From Pseudomonadota bacterium (GTDB lineage Bacteria; SAR324; XYD2-FULL-50-16; JAHJRI01), in NCBI GenBank assembly GCA_022360105.1, contig JAKSDL010000521.1:1-41523 (forward strand): a DNA stretch of 41,523 bases, given 5' to 3'. A program made the translations under genes and the position numbers. The notes below the pieces were generated by a model. It saw only the letters and a list, made by a program, of their open reading frames with translations. It was not told where the DNA came from and ran no database searches. This document shows, one piece after another, positions 9,170 to 17,761 of this stretch; the stretch's first letter is position 1, and each line of letters begins with the position of its first letter.

Positions 9170-9300
9170 AGCGGCATTTCGAAGGTCAAACTTTGCTGAT
9201 TTTATAAAACCAGGTTCGGCATAAGATCGGCACATAACTATTTCTTCAAATTAATCAAACCTTCTCACTATATATCAATCTGCCAACACTTTGGATTAAA

Positions 9301-11973
9301 ATGAACCAAAAAACGCCCGAAACCATATATCTAAAAGATTATAAACCACCCGCGTATCTGATCGACACGATTGAACTAACATTTGATCTTTTTGAAGGGC
9401 ATTGTATCGTTTCATCCGAGCTTAACTGCAGGATCAACCCGGTTGCTTCTGAGAAAAATGCTCCCTTCATTTGCTTTGGCGATAATCTTGAATTGTTGTC
9501 TATTGCCGTTAATGATAAAGACGTTCCCGCTGATAACCTGGTTTTTGATTCGGAAACCCTTACAATTAATTCCGTACCCACGGAATTCAATCTTAAAATA
9601 AAAACGAAGATATTACCGCAGGAAAACAAGGCACTTGAAGGTCTTTATAAATCCGGCGATATGTTTTGTACACAGTGTGAAGCTGAAGGATTCAGAAGGA
9701 TCACCTATTATCCTGATAAACCGGATGTTCTGGCTGTCTACTCCACCAAAATCATTGCTGATAAGAAAAAATACCCGGTATTGTTGTCCAACGGAAATCC
9801 CATCGAAAAAGGAGATTTAGACAACGGCAGACATTGGATTCGGTGGGTTGATCCCTTCAAAAAACCATCATACCTTTTTGCCTTGGTTGCGGGAGATTTG
9901 GTTTCCATCGAAGATTCTTTTACCACTCGGTCTGGCAGGGATGTAGCACTTAAAATCTATGTTGAAAAAGAAAATTTAGACAAATGCGACCACGCAATGA
10001 AGTCGCTTAAGCAGTCTATGACCTGGGATGAGAAAGTCTACGGCAGGGAATATGACTTGGATATTTTTATGATCGTTGCTGTCAATGACTTTAACGCCGG
10101 GGCAATGGAGAACAAAGGGCTTAATATTTTCAATTCCAGTTTAATACTGGCAAGACCCGATAGTGCAACCGATCAGGATTATGAAAGGATTCAAGGAGTG
10201 GTTGCACATGAGTATTTTCATAATTGGACAGGCAACAGAATCACCTGCCGGGATTGGTTTCAATTAAGCTTGAAAGAAGGCTTAACGGTGTACAGAGACC
10301 AGGAGTTTTCAGCTGATATGAATTCCAGAGCATCCAGGCGGATTGCAGATGTCAATGTGATCCGCACGTCTCAGTTTGCTGAAGATGCTGGTCCAATGGC
10401 TCACCAAGTCCGGCCGGACTCTTACATCGAGATTAACAACTTCTACACAGTTACAATCTACAACAAAGGTGCAGAAGTCATTCGCATGATGGCTGCGATA
10501 TTAGGGAAAAAGGATTTTTTTAAAGGCATGGAGCTGTACTTCAACAGACACGACGGACAAGCTGCAACAACAGAAGATTTTGTCCTGGCGATGGAAGATG
10601 CCAATGGAGTGGATCTCAAACAATTTCGCCGCTGGTATACTCAGGCCGGAACTCCGGAAATAACTATGAATTCCGAGTACAATGAAAAAGAAAAGATCTT
10701 CAATTTGACTTTGAGCCAAACTTGCCCTCCTACCCCGGGGCAGGAAAAGAAAGAACCATTTCAGATTCCTGTTGTTACCGGTTTACTTGGAGAAAATGGC
10801 AGCCCCATTATGCCCGAATTAGAGGATGTCACCAATCCAGCGGATTCAGACTCCATTACTTTAGAGCTAAAGAAACCAACTCAGACATTTGTATTCAAAA
10901 ATGTAAATTCCAGACCAGTACCATCGGTTTTGAGGGATTTTTCAGCTCCGGTAAAACTCCATCACGATTTAAGTCATGATGACCTCGTGTTTCTCATGGC
11001 TCATGATACTGATCCTTTTAACCGGTGGGAGGCAGGTCAACAAATTCTGACCAAAACAATTTTAGACCTTGTGATGCAATGCCAAAAGGACAATCCAAAT
11101 GAAGACGGATTTCAGGAATTGGTACTCAAAAAAGTAATGGGAATTATTACTGCTTTCAAAAATACTCTGTCAGATGATGCTTTGGAGATGCAATTAAAGA
11201 CTCAAACATTGTCACTTCCTGGCGAGGCCTATTTATCCGATCAAATGGACGTCATTGATGTCGATTCCATTCATAAAGTTCGTGAAGCAGTTAAAAGATC
11301 CATTGCTGCTGCCTTGACAACAGAATTCAAGAATATTTATTTATCACTACATGGAACAGACAATGTAGGATTCGACGCTGAATCTGCCGGAATCAGAAGC
11401 CTTAAGAACCTTTCTTTGGATTACTTAACGACTTTGGGGGACGCTGACATTCATCAGCTATGTTTCAAACAATATGAAAATCCAAAAACCATGACAGACG
11501 AATTAAAAGCGTTGGTTTGTATCGTTAATGAAGATAGATCCAGAAGAAAGGCTGCCTTGGATTCTTTCCATAAAAAATGGAGTGGAGATCCTGTCGTGTT
11601 GAACAAGTGGCTGATGATTCAAGCTACATCGAAACAAACAACCACGGAAGACATAGAAAACCTCAGAAACCATCCTAGTTTTAATATTCAAAATCCAAAT
11701 AACGTAAGATCTTTGATTGGCGGATTCGCCTCAGCAAATCTAATCAACTTTCATAACTTGGACGGTAGTGGTTACACCTTTTTGAGTAATCGGATATTAG
11801 AGATTGATAAAATGAATCCTCAAATTGCCTCCAGACTCGTAACACCGTTTACAAAGTGGAAAAAGTTTGATGCGGCTCGCCAAAATCTCATGAAAGATCA
11901 CTTGGAAAAAATCTCTCAAACCAAAGGTATCTCCAAGGACGTGTTTGAAATTACATCAAAAAGTCTCGTTTAG
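9301..11973 (+). CDS. pepN: Aminopeptidase N (M1 family, gamma-proteobacterial type)
   Basis: This is a cytoplasmic zinc aminopeptidase that removes N-terminal residues from peptides. The 890-residue product has the exopeptidase motif GAMENKGLNIF (G267 onward) and the zinc site HEYFHNWTGNR (HExxH from H303), with the distal glutamate in LSLKEGLTVYRDQEF. The tryptophan-rich variant HNWTGNR and the following TCRDWFQLSLKEG are typical of the E. coli PepN subgroup rather than of eukaryotic M1 enzymes. The Ig-like domain and helical C-terminal domain follow. There is no signal peptide, as expected. The gene is monocistronic. I see no odd feature apart from slightly greater length than E. coli PepN. 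Confidence 0.97.
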   Translation: MNQKTPETIYLKDYKPPAYLIDTIELTFDLFEGHCIVSSELNCRINPVASEKNAPFICFGDNLELLSIAVNDKDVPADNLVFDSETLTINSVPTEFNLKIKTKILPQENKALEGLYKSGDMFCTQCEAEGFRRITYYPDKPDVLAVYSTKIIADKKKYPVLLSNGNPIEKGDLDNGRHWIRWVDPFKKPSYLFALVAGDLVSIEDSFTTRSGRDVALKIYVEKENLDKCDHAMKSLKQSMTWDEKVYGREYDLDIFMIVAVNDFNAGAMENKGLNIFNSSLILARPDSATDQDYERIQGVVAHEYFHNWTGNRITCRDWFQLSLKEGLTVYRDQEFSADMNSRASRRIADVNVIRTSQFAEDAGPMAHQVRPDSYIEINNFYTVTIYNKGAEVIRMMAAILGKKDFFKGMELYFNRHDGQAATTEDFVLAMEDANGVDLKQFRRWYTQAGTPEITMNSEYNEKEKIFNLTLSQTCPPTPGQEKKEPFQIPVVTGLLGENGSPIMPELEDVTNPADSDSITLELKKPTQTFVFKNVNSRPVPSVLRDFSAPVKLHHDLSHDDLVFLMAHDTDPFNRWEAGQQILTKTILDLVMQCQKDNPNEDGFQELVLKKVMGIITAFKNTLSDDALEMQLKTQTLSLPGEAYLSDQMDVIDVDSIHKVREAVKRSIAAALTTEFKNIYLSLHGTDNVGFDAESAGIRSLKNLSLDYLTTLGDADIHQLCFKQYENPKTMTDELKALVCIVNEDRSRRKAALDSFHKKWSGDPVVLNKWLMIQATSKQTTTEDIENLRNHPSFNIQNPNNVRSLIGGFASANLINFHNLDGSGYTFLSNRILEIDKMNPQIASRLVTPFTKWKKFDAARQNLMKDHLEKISQTKGISKDVFEITSKSLV

Positions 11974-12223
11974 GTCGATTTACCATTCAAGATAGAAAAA
12001 ACCACTAAAGTTTATTTTTAAGACGCCGATAATTGTAGTAAGGAAAAATGTATCTCTGGGCAGCACTCAAGTGCTTTTACATACTATAGTTATAGTAGTT
12101 AAAGAAAAGTAAAGATTTGCCGATAGAGATAAACAGAGTGTATTGAAAGTGAGCCAAAATTTGAATTCCTTGATGCCGGGATTCTCTTTAAGCTCACTGT
12201 TACTAACAGTTTGAGGTATTGTG

Positions 12224-12628
12224 ATGAGACCGCTAAGATTGATGAGATGTCTGGTTGTTCTTGTTGGCATATTTTCGTTCGTCGCGAGCTATGGTATGGC
12301 GCAGCCGCCCAAGGACAGCGGAAATATTTATACCAAGTGGATTACACTGGCTTTGTTAGGGAAGAATCAGTCAGAAATTGAATACTTTTTTCGGAATGAA
12401 AAAGAAACTGCTATCCTCCAGGTAAAGGAAAGAATTCGATTCGCTGTGCTTGAGAATCTCCGCCGTTCCGGGCTAAAATCCATGATTGCAAGAATTTCGG
12501 ACGCTGATGATTTCAATGTCATCATCAATAAGATTTTAATCGAAATTCGATATGCAGGAATGGAGCATGATCAAGATTTGATACTGTCGATCAAGGAAGA
12601 ATTCGGAGTGGAAATAGAGAATTTGTAG
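12224..12628 (+). CDS. Small secreted protein of unknown function
   Basis: I do not recognise this protein of about 134 residues. I choose the ATG at 12224 over the overlapping GTG at 12221 because a GAGGT ribosome site sits 7-11 bases before it. An N-terminal signal peptide (basic MRPLRLMR, hydrophobic core, likely cleavage after GMAQ near residue 27) predicts export. The mature part of about 107 residues is helical and charged, with no cysteine, no lipobox and no repeat. It lies alone between pepN and the convergent pyrC. A weak A/T inverted repeat (ACTATAGTTATAGT) lies about 140 bp upstream. Confidence 0.7.
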   Translation: MRPLRLMRCLVVLVGIFSFVASYGMAQPPKDSGNIYTKWITLALLGKNQSEIEYFFRNEKETAILQVKERIRFAVLENLRRSGLKSMIARISDADDFNVIINKILIEIRYAGMEHDQDLILSIKEEFGVEIENL

Positions 12629-12672
12629 CTGGTTGAACTATTTTAGATGTAAAGCGCAACCAGTCTCAACAA

Positions 12673-13707
12673 TTATTCAACCAGCTTCCATTGAACTGTA
12701 TCGCTCGCCTTCAAAGGAACCACATAATCATCTGCAAATTCGTATTTATCAGGGACGATGGTTTCTTCTTTTTTGAACGTAATCGTCTCCTGATTTCGCG
12801 GTAAGGAATAAAAATCCGCCCCAAAAAAAGAAGCAAAGCCTTCCAGCTGATCAAGTTTGTTCTCTTTTTCAAACATTTCTATATAAATGGGTAACGATAC
12901 AGGAGAGCTGTATATGCCTGCTTTTCCTGTAGCTGATTCTTTTTCCTTTCGAGCATGAGGAGCACTGTCTGTACCGAGAAAAAACTTTGGGTTTCCGCTG
13001 GTCGCTGCATTTAAAACGGCTTTCCTGTCTTCTTCAGTTTTCACAACCGGCAAGCAATAGTGATGTGGTTGGATGCCTCCGACCAATATGTTATTCCTGT
13101 TGAGCAACATATGATGTGCTGTGATCGTGGCCCCGACATTACCTGAGCAGGACTCAACGAATTGCACAGCATCTTTTGTAGTAATGTGTTCAAGAATGAC
13201 TTTTAAATCCGGGTATCTTTTTACCAGAACCGATAGATGCTTTTCAATGAACACCTTTTCTCGATCGAAAATATCGACTTCTGAATCAGTCACTTCCCCG
13301 TGTATGGCAAGTGGCATACCTATTTTTTCCATCATTGTAAAAACAGCATCGCATTGACCAAGATCCCTGACTCCCCGGGCGGAATTGGTAGTTGCTCCGG
13401 CCGGATAGAGCTTGATGGCATGTACAATTCCACTTTCCTTGACTTCCAAAACTTGTTGACTGGTAGTATCTCCGGTCAGGTAAATTGTCATTAGAGGTTC
13501 AAAACCAATGCTATTGCCTAATGCGCTTAGAATGCGTTCACGATATTGTCTGGCTAGTTCCAATGTAAAGACCGGATTGGCCAGGTTTGGCATCACAATC
13601 GCTCTTTTGTAGTATTTGGCTGTGTGCATAACAACAGATGCCATCTGTTGGTCATCACGGAGATGTAAATGCCAATCATCGGGTTTTGTGAATGTTATCT
13701 GATTCAT
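12673..13707 (-). CDS. pyrC: Dihydroorotase, class II PyrC type
   Basis: PyrC cyclises carbamoyl-aspartate to dihydroorotate in pyrimidine synthesis. The 344-residue product is full length for the E. coli-type enzyme. Zinc and catalytic residues are visible: DDWHLHLRD (H13, H15), the lysine to be carboxylated in AIKLYPAGATTNS (K99), LAIHGEVTD (H136), ILEHITTKDA (H174) and FLGTDSAPHARKEKE (D247 as general base). PHHYCLPV supplies substrate contacts. It is transcribed alone, convergent with a small secreted-protein gene. No other pyr gene is near and no attenuator is evident. Confidence 0.97.
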   Translation of the reverse strand: MNQITFTKPDDWHLHLRDDQQMASVVMHTAKYYKRAIVMPNLANPVFTLELARQYRERILSALGNSIGFEPLMTIYLTGDTTSQQVLEVKESGIVHAIKLYPAGATTNSARGVRDLGQCDAVFTMMEKIGMPLAIHGEVTDSEVDIFDREKVFIEKHLSVLVKRYPDLKVILEHITTKDAVQFVESCSGNVGATITAHHMLLNRNNILVGGIQPHHYCLPVVKTEEDRKAVLNAATSGNPKFFLGTDSAPHARKEKESATGKAGIYSSPVSLPIYIEMFEKENKLDQLEGFASFFGADFYSLPRNQETITFKKEETIVPDKYEFADDYVVPLKASDTVQWKLVE

Positions 13708-13779
13708 TTCTCGGAATAATTTTAATGTTGCAGGAATCTAAAATGAATTTGACAATATCAACTCGGTTCAAATAAATCA

Positions 13780-13800
13780 AAGGCAGGAAAGGACAGTGAT
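13780..13800 (+). repeat. 21-bp direct repeat, copy 1 (upstream of the yjbQ-like gene)
   Basis: This 21-bp segment, beginning AAGGCAGGAAAGG and ending CAGTGAT, is identical to bases 14236-14256 inside the 3' end of the following gene. It lies in the pyrC-yjbQ intergenic gap, in a position that is not obviously coding. It may be the scar of a partial duplication of the gene. Confidence 0.75.
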
Positions 13801-13873
13801 ACTTTCTTTCCCGTTAGAATTAAACGACCAGGAAAAGAAATAATTTTTCTGTATCGATAATGCAAATCAAACA

Positions 13874-14284
13874 ATGCAAAAAGCAATAAAAATCAAAACC
13901 GACAAACGAGAAGAACTCGTTGATATAACAAATCAAGTAAAAGCTGTTGTCGAGGAAAGCCATGTGAGAACAGGAATGATCAACGTTTACTCACAAGGTG
14001 CAACCTCTTCCGTCATGATTCAGGAAAATTGGGATGAAAGTGTTCAAACAGACGTGGTTAATTTTCTTCGAAAAATAATACCAAAAGGTGTTTGGTTGCA
14101 CGACAAGCAGGATGGAAATGGTGATTCACACATTAAAGCAGGCCTTGTGGGACCCAATGAGACTATTCCGATTATAGAAGGAAAGCTCGGTCTTTCCCGC
14201 TGGCAAAATATTTTCTTTTGTGAATTTGATGGTCCAAGGCAGGAAAGGACAGTGATCTGCACTGTTATTGAAACGAGTGTTTAA
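13874..14284 (+). CDS. YjbQ / UPF0047 family protein
   Basis: This is a small (136-residue) cytoplasmic beta-sandwich protein of the YjbQ (UPF0047) family, whose members form trimers. Some rescue thiamine-phosphate synthase mutants, but the physiological reaction is unsettled. The family signature is clear: GMINVYSQGATSSVMIQEN, then DGNGDSHIKAGLVGPNETIP and GRQ-type end GPRQERTVICTV. The first histidine of the usual HTTA-like motif is replaced here (QGATSS), a variant also common in the family. It is followed 30 bp later by an exported TPR gene on the same strand. The region coding GPRQERTVI carries the 21-bp repeat also found upstream at 13780. Confidence 0.88.
   Translation: MQKAIKIKTDKREELVDITNQVKAVVEESHVRTGMINVYSQGATSSVMIQENWDESVQTDVVNFLRKIIPKGVWLHDKQDGNGDSHIKAGLVGPNETIPIIEGKLGLSRWQNIFFCEFDGPRQERTVICTVIETSV
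14236..14256 (+). repeat. 21-bp direct repeat, copy 2 (inside the yjbQ-like gene)
   Basis: This segment is identical to 13780-13800, 456 bp upstream. Here it encodes the conserved C-terminal residues RQERTVI of the YjbQ family, so this is presumably the original copy and the intergenic one the derivative. Confidence 0.75.
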
Positions 14285-14314
14285 TCTCTCAAAGGCGAGA
14301 ACCTACAGATTGTT

Positions 14315-15088
14315 ATGTTAGCAAAATTGATCAAAATCCTGTTTTTTGTTGGTTGTTTAAGCTTTACGAAGCCTCTGCCTGCTTCGACTGATTCAGACGG
14401 CTTGATTCTAAGTCAGTATTACATTTCAGTGGCGGACAGGCTTTATGAAACCCAGGAGCTTCCTGGCAATCTTGAGATGTCTTTATCCTTTTACAAAAAA
14501 GCGCTGCCCTATTCTCATTTGCGTGAAGACATAGAATGGAAACTTGCTCGCTGTTTCTGGACATTGGCGGAACAGACAGGCAACCACCAAAAAAAAGCAA
14601 TCTTTTTTAAGAAAGGGATTCAATATGGCAACGACGCGGTCAGCCGACATCCTAAAAACAGTTTTGCCCATACCTGGCTTTCATTAAACACCGGATCCAG
14701 CGCTTTGCATGAAGGAGTCATGAGATCTTTGTACAAAAGGGATACCGTTAAAGAGGGATTCGAGAAGGCAATTGAGCTGAATCCAACAAATTCCGTAGCC
14801 ATGGCAGGACTGGCAAGCTGGTATCACCATGTTCCTGCATTATTTGGGGGGAATCAACAGAAAGCGTTGTCGTTGATCGATCAAGCAATTGATCTTGATC
14901 CGAAATACATGGTGTCGCGCATGCTAAAAGCTGAGTTTCTTATTTCAGCGGAACAATTCGCAGATGCTGTTAAAGAGCTTGAGGCACTGGTAACCATTTC
15001 GAAGCCGCGAAGCAGGTGGCAAGGTACAAAATATAAATTGAGAGCCAAAGCCTTAATCAAGAAACTGAGAAAGGATCTTTCAAGTTAG
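14315..15088 (+). CDS. Exported TPR-repeat protein (TatT/RMDN-like)
   Basis: This 257-residue protein has an N-terminal signal peptide (hydrophobic core, likely cleavage after LPAS near residue 24) and a helical body of tetratricopeptide repeats. TPR-like stretches are seen at about residues 45-65 (NLEMSLSFYKKALPYS), 140-175 (GFEKAIELNPTNSVAMAGLA) and 180-215 (KALSLIDQAIDLDPKYMVS). The motif VPALFGGNQQKALSLIDQAI resembles that of TatT-type periplasmic TPR proteins linked to TRAP transport and of RMDN proteins. No TRAP transporter is nearby, so the partner is unknown. The stop overlaps the end of the convergent HD gene by 4 bp. Confidence 0.78.
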   Translation: MLAKLIKILFFVGCLSFTKPLPASTDSDGLILSQYYISVADRLYETQELPGNLEMSLSFYKKALPYSHLREDIEWKLARCFWTLAEQTGNHQKKAIFFKKGIQYGNDAVSRHPKNSFAHTWLSLNTGSSALHEGVMRSLYKRDTVKEGFEKAIELNPTNSVAMAGLASWYHHVPALFGGNQQKALSLIDQAIDLDPKYMVSRMLKAEFLISAEQFADAVKELEALVTISKPRSRWQGTKYKLRAKALIKKLRKDLSS

Positions 15089-16404
15089 TTAATCGCGGGA
15101 GGTACCAATTTTATTGCTTTCTTGTAATCCTCGCGATGAACGTAGAGCTGATGAACTTCGATCTGTTTTGATTCAGAACCAAGCAAATTAGATCTTTCGG
15201 CCAGCGGCACGATTGTTGTGCGACCCATTTCTTCATCAACCACCAATATGGTTTCCTGGTCTATTTGGCTGTTTTTGAGCTGGGAGGAATAATTGTTAGA
15301 CGAATGGGAGAGTATTGTTTCGATGCCTTTATCTTTTAACATTCTGTCTACTTCATTTAAGCGCTTCAATTTGGCAGGTTCGGAATTTTCTACTCTGATC
15401 AGACTTTTTGCTGGAGTTCTATTGAAAATCTTTCCAGACCACTTTCTATCACGATTGGTTCGAAATTCTTCAAGCAAGCGAGTTTCAGTCAAATTTAAAA
15501 AGTTAACTACAGAACCATCAATTTTGTAGTCAACTTCACCCTCTTCGTAAGCCCTGATCAAATAATGTCTGTAAGCCCCAAGTGATTTATGAAAATAGAT
15601 CTGGTGAAACATGTGAACTCTTGCCAGTAAAAAAATTTCATAAGACGGTACGCCTTCCCCGTCTAAAGCAAGCAAAAATTGATTTGATGACGTTTCAAGG
15701 CAGCAAACAAACGAATTAATCAATCGATCCAGATCATATTTACCGTATGGAACACCAGCAAAATAGGAATCTCGAAGCAGGTAATCCATTCGATCCACGT
15801 CTATCTCACCATTGATCAATTGGCATAACAACGGATAGATCATGGGTTTTCCGCATTTTGCATTCATCCGTTCTGATGGATGCTTATTCTTTGAAAGAAT
15901 GCATATGATATCAGCTGCCTCTTGCTCACTCAAAACCTTCTCTTCGATAGCCAGATACTGGATGATCATTTGAGAAAAATCTTCATGGGTAGACTGTTGA
16001 CCATCTGAAACTTCACCAAACAGAGATGATTCCAGATTTTTTAACGGAGGTAAAAGAGATTCGGCTGCATGAGAAAAAGGTGGATGCCCGATATCGTGCA
16101 GCAGGGCGGAAAGCCTTAATATTCGCCTGAAATAAGAAATCTGGTCTGTTGTATAATGTTCTGCCAAAGAATGCAGGGAATTACTGATCAATCGATCAAA
16201 GACCATTCCTGCCAAATGTATGGCACCGAGCGAATGCGAAAACCTGGTATGGACTGCTCCAGGGAATACAAATGATGCGAATCCCAATTGAGAAATATGT
16301 CTGAGTCTTTGAAAAAACGGACTGTCGATGAGCTTGAGTTCATTTTCCTCTAAAGATACAGACCCGTATATTGGACATCTGACGACTGCCGACTTAGGAT
16401 TCAT
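15085..16404 (-). CDS. HD-domain phosphohydrolase (dNTPase/SAMHD1-like family)
   Basis: This is a 439-residue cytoplasmic protein of the HD superfamily. The metal-binding signature is intact: HTRFSHSLGAIHLA (about residues 52-65), LLHDIGHPPFSHAAE (about 97-111) and the late aspartate in IDVDRMDYLLRDSYFAG (about residue 205). This layout matches the YwfO/SAMHD1-like group of dNTP triphosphohydrolase relatives. Actual substrates of many members are not known, so dNTPase activity is a family-level guess. The start overlaps the end of the RDD gene by 11 bp. It is the last gene of the minus operon that begins with the two EIIA genes. Confidence 0.88.
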   Translation of the reverse strand: MNPKSAVVRCPIYGSVSLEENELKLIDSPFFQRLRHISQLGFASFVFPGAVHTRFSHSLGAIHLAGMVFDRLISNSLHSLAEHYTTDQISYFRRILRLSALLHDIGHPPFSHAAESLLPPLKNLESSLFGEVSDGQQSTHEDFSQMIIQYLAIEEKVLSEQEAADIICILSKNKHPSERMNAKCGKPMIYPLLCQLINGEIDVDRMDYLLRDSYFAGVPYGKYDLDRLINSFVCCLETSSNQFLLALDGEGVPSYEIFLLARVHMFHQIYFHKSLGAYRHYLIRAYEEGEVDYKIDGSVVNFLNLTETRLLEEFRTNRDRKWSGKIFNRTPAKSLIRVENSEPAKLKRLNEVDRMLKDKGIETILSHSSNNYSSQLKNSQIDQETILVVDEEMGRTTIVPLAERSNLLGSESKQIEVHQLYVHREDYKKAIKLVPPAIN

Positions 16405-16753
16405 TTCTGATCACCTTTGTTCCGCTGATTCGATCATGCAAAGGAATGGGTGCGACGAATAGAAGATTGATCGCCAGAATTGGAAGCAACAATAGCACCA
16501 ATACTTCTCGCACTAAGAGGGTAACTACTCTGTTAAGTCCTTTTTTGTTTGATTTTATAATCAACGTGAAACTGTATTTTCCCAATGTTTGACCATTCAG
16601 CGAAATGGTTAAAAAATTGTAGGCAAGATACCAAACAAGAGGATTTCCATGAAAATCGGAATTGAATGACTGAACAATTATCAGGCAAAGACTGACCAAA
16701 AGCAGATCTAGTAACCTGGCTAATAATCGGACGAAATAGTAGGATTTATTCAT
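16394..16753 (-). CDS. RDD family membrane protein
   Basis: This small polytopic membrane protein of about 119 residues begins at the ATG at 16753. A GTG at 16777 inside the upstream gene is possible but lacks a better ribosome site. The RDD signature is present (VRLLARLLDLLLVSLCLI with the characteristic Arg and Asp, then GQTLGKYSF). Three hydrophobic segments can be seen. RDD proteins are poorly understood, and some affect ion homeostasis. It lies between an EIIA-Man gene (8 bp from its stop) and an HD hydrolase (11-bp overlap), so it is translated in one operon with them. Confidence 0.8.
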   Translation of the reverse strand: MNKSYYFVRLLARLLDLLLVSLCLIIVQSFNSDFHGNPLVWYLAYNFLTISLNGQTLGKYSFTLIIKSNKKGLNRVVTLLVREVLVLLLLPILAINLLFVAPIPLHDRISGTKVIRNES

Positions 16754-16760
16754 TTCGGTT

Positions 16761-17156
16761 CTATTGCAGAAACTCACCAGCGATGATTATTGCATCTTTA
16801 CCAGCCTGTCTCGCTCCGTTTGAAAGTTCTTCAATGCTTTTTCCGGGCGGCTGAGTCATCAAATAAATCAACATAGGTATGTTTAAGCCGGTGATTACTT
16901 CGACCTTGTCTTTTTGAATGTAAGGAATAGCAAAGTTGCTGGGAGTTCCACCAAAAAGATCTGTAAGAATGATAGTCGGCTCATTTTGGTCGACAGATTC
17001 CATGGCCTCTGCCATCTTGGCAGGGTATTCGGATTGATCCAGGGTGAGTTCAAAACTGACAGGAATAATCTTATTTGCCGATTTAGCAATATTTTCGGCA
17101 ATGCTAACGAATTCATCAGCAAGATTACCATGGGTAATAACAAGGATATTTGCCAT
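16761..17156 (-). CDS. PTS EIIA component, mannose family
   Basis: This 131-residue protein has the EIIA-Man fold. The N-terminal motif ILVITHGNLADEF carries the phosphorylatable histidine (H9). TIILTDLFGGTPSNFA follows near residue 62 and GLNIPMLIYLM near residue 90, all standard for the family. EIIA-Man passes phosphate from HPr to EIIB-Man, but no EIIB, EIIC or EIID gene is in this window. As in many deltaproteobacteria and relatives, such orphan EIIA proteins probably serve regulation. The preceding gene is a PtsN-like EIIA, 50 bp away on the same strand, so two different EIIA types share a transcript. Confidence 0.93.
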   Translation of the reverse strand: MANILVITHGNLADEFVSIAENIAKSANKIIPVSFELTLDQSEYPAKMAEAMESVDQNEPTIILTDLFGGTPSNFAIPYIQKDKVEVITGLNIPMLIYLMTQPPGKSIEELSNGARQAGKDAIIIAGEFLQ

Positions 17157-17206
17157 GCTCGGTTTTGGCTGTCTGAGAGCGAGAAAAAAGGGGTTATACG
17201 GCCTTG

Positions 17207-17659
17207 TTATTCATTTTCTTCAATAAATGCTAGTACTTCCGAGGGCTTGTTCATTGAAAGCAGGCTTTCTCTGAACGAATCTTCCCTGAACAGGCGTACA
17301 ATTTTTGCGCTTGCTTTCAGGTGTTCAGCCCCACCTTTTTCAGGTGCTACCAACAAAAAAAAGAAATGTGCCGGTTTATTGTCCAATGATTCAAAATCAA
17401 TTCCCTCCTTGGAAATACCAACAACAATCTGAACATCTGTCATCTCGCCGCTTTTGCAGTGTGGAATTGCAATCCCGGACCCTATTCCAGTTGTCTTTAA
17501 TTCTTCCCGTTCTTCAAGTTTGTGAACGATGTCATTGGTATCTTTTATTTCAACAGTATTTGTTAACAACCTGACAAGATTGTGAATAATCTCCTTTTTA
17601 TTCCCGCCTGTCAGATCCATCAAAATCCCATCTTCGCAAAGATAATCAGATAGTTTCAT
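17207..17659 (-). CDS. PTS EIIA component, nitrogen/fructose type (PtsN-like)
   Basis: This 150-residue protein belongs to the EIIA-Ntr/EIIA-Fru family. The active histidine is in GIGSGIAIPHCKSGE (H67), and the usual FFLLVAPEKGGAEHLKASAK follows at about residue 103. The N-terminus begins directly with the domain (LSDYLCEDGILMDLTGGNK), as PtsN does, and no permease domain is attached. A regulatory role in the phosphotransfer network is likely. It is first in the minus operon of EIIA-Ntr, EIIA-Man, RDD and HD genes. hprK, rapZ, ptsH and ptsI are not in the window. Confidence 0.92.
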   Translation of the reverse strand: MKLSDYLCEDGILMDLTGGNKKEIIHNLVRLLTNTVEIKDTNDIVHKLEEREELKTTGIGSGIAIPHCKSGEMTDVQIVVGISKEGIDFESLDNKPAHFFFLLVAPEKGGAEHLKASAKIVRLFREDSFRESLLSMNKPSEVLAFIEENE

Positions 17660-17761
17660 CTGGTTTAGCCTTTAATTTCTTATGTTTGAATACTTATTCG
17701 CGATTCTAAAATGTTTTTGGAACGCTTGTATACTGGTTTTTTAACAAGTTAATTGGAATAA

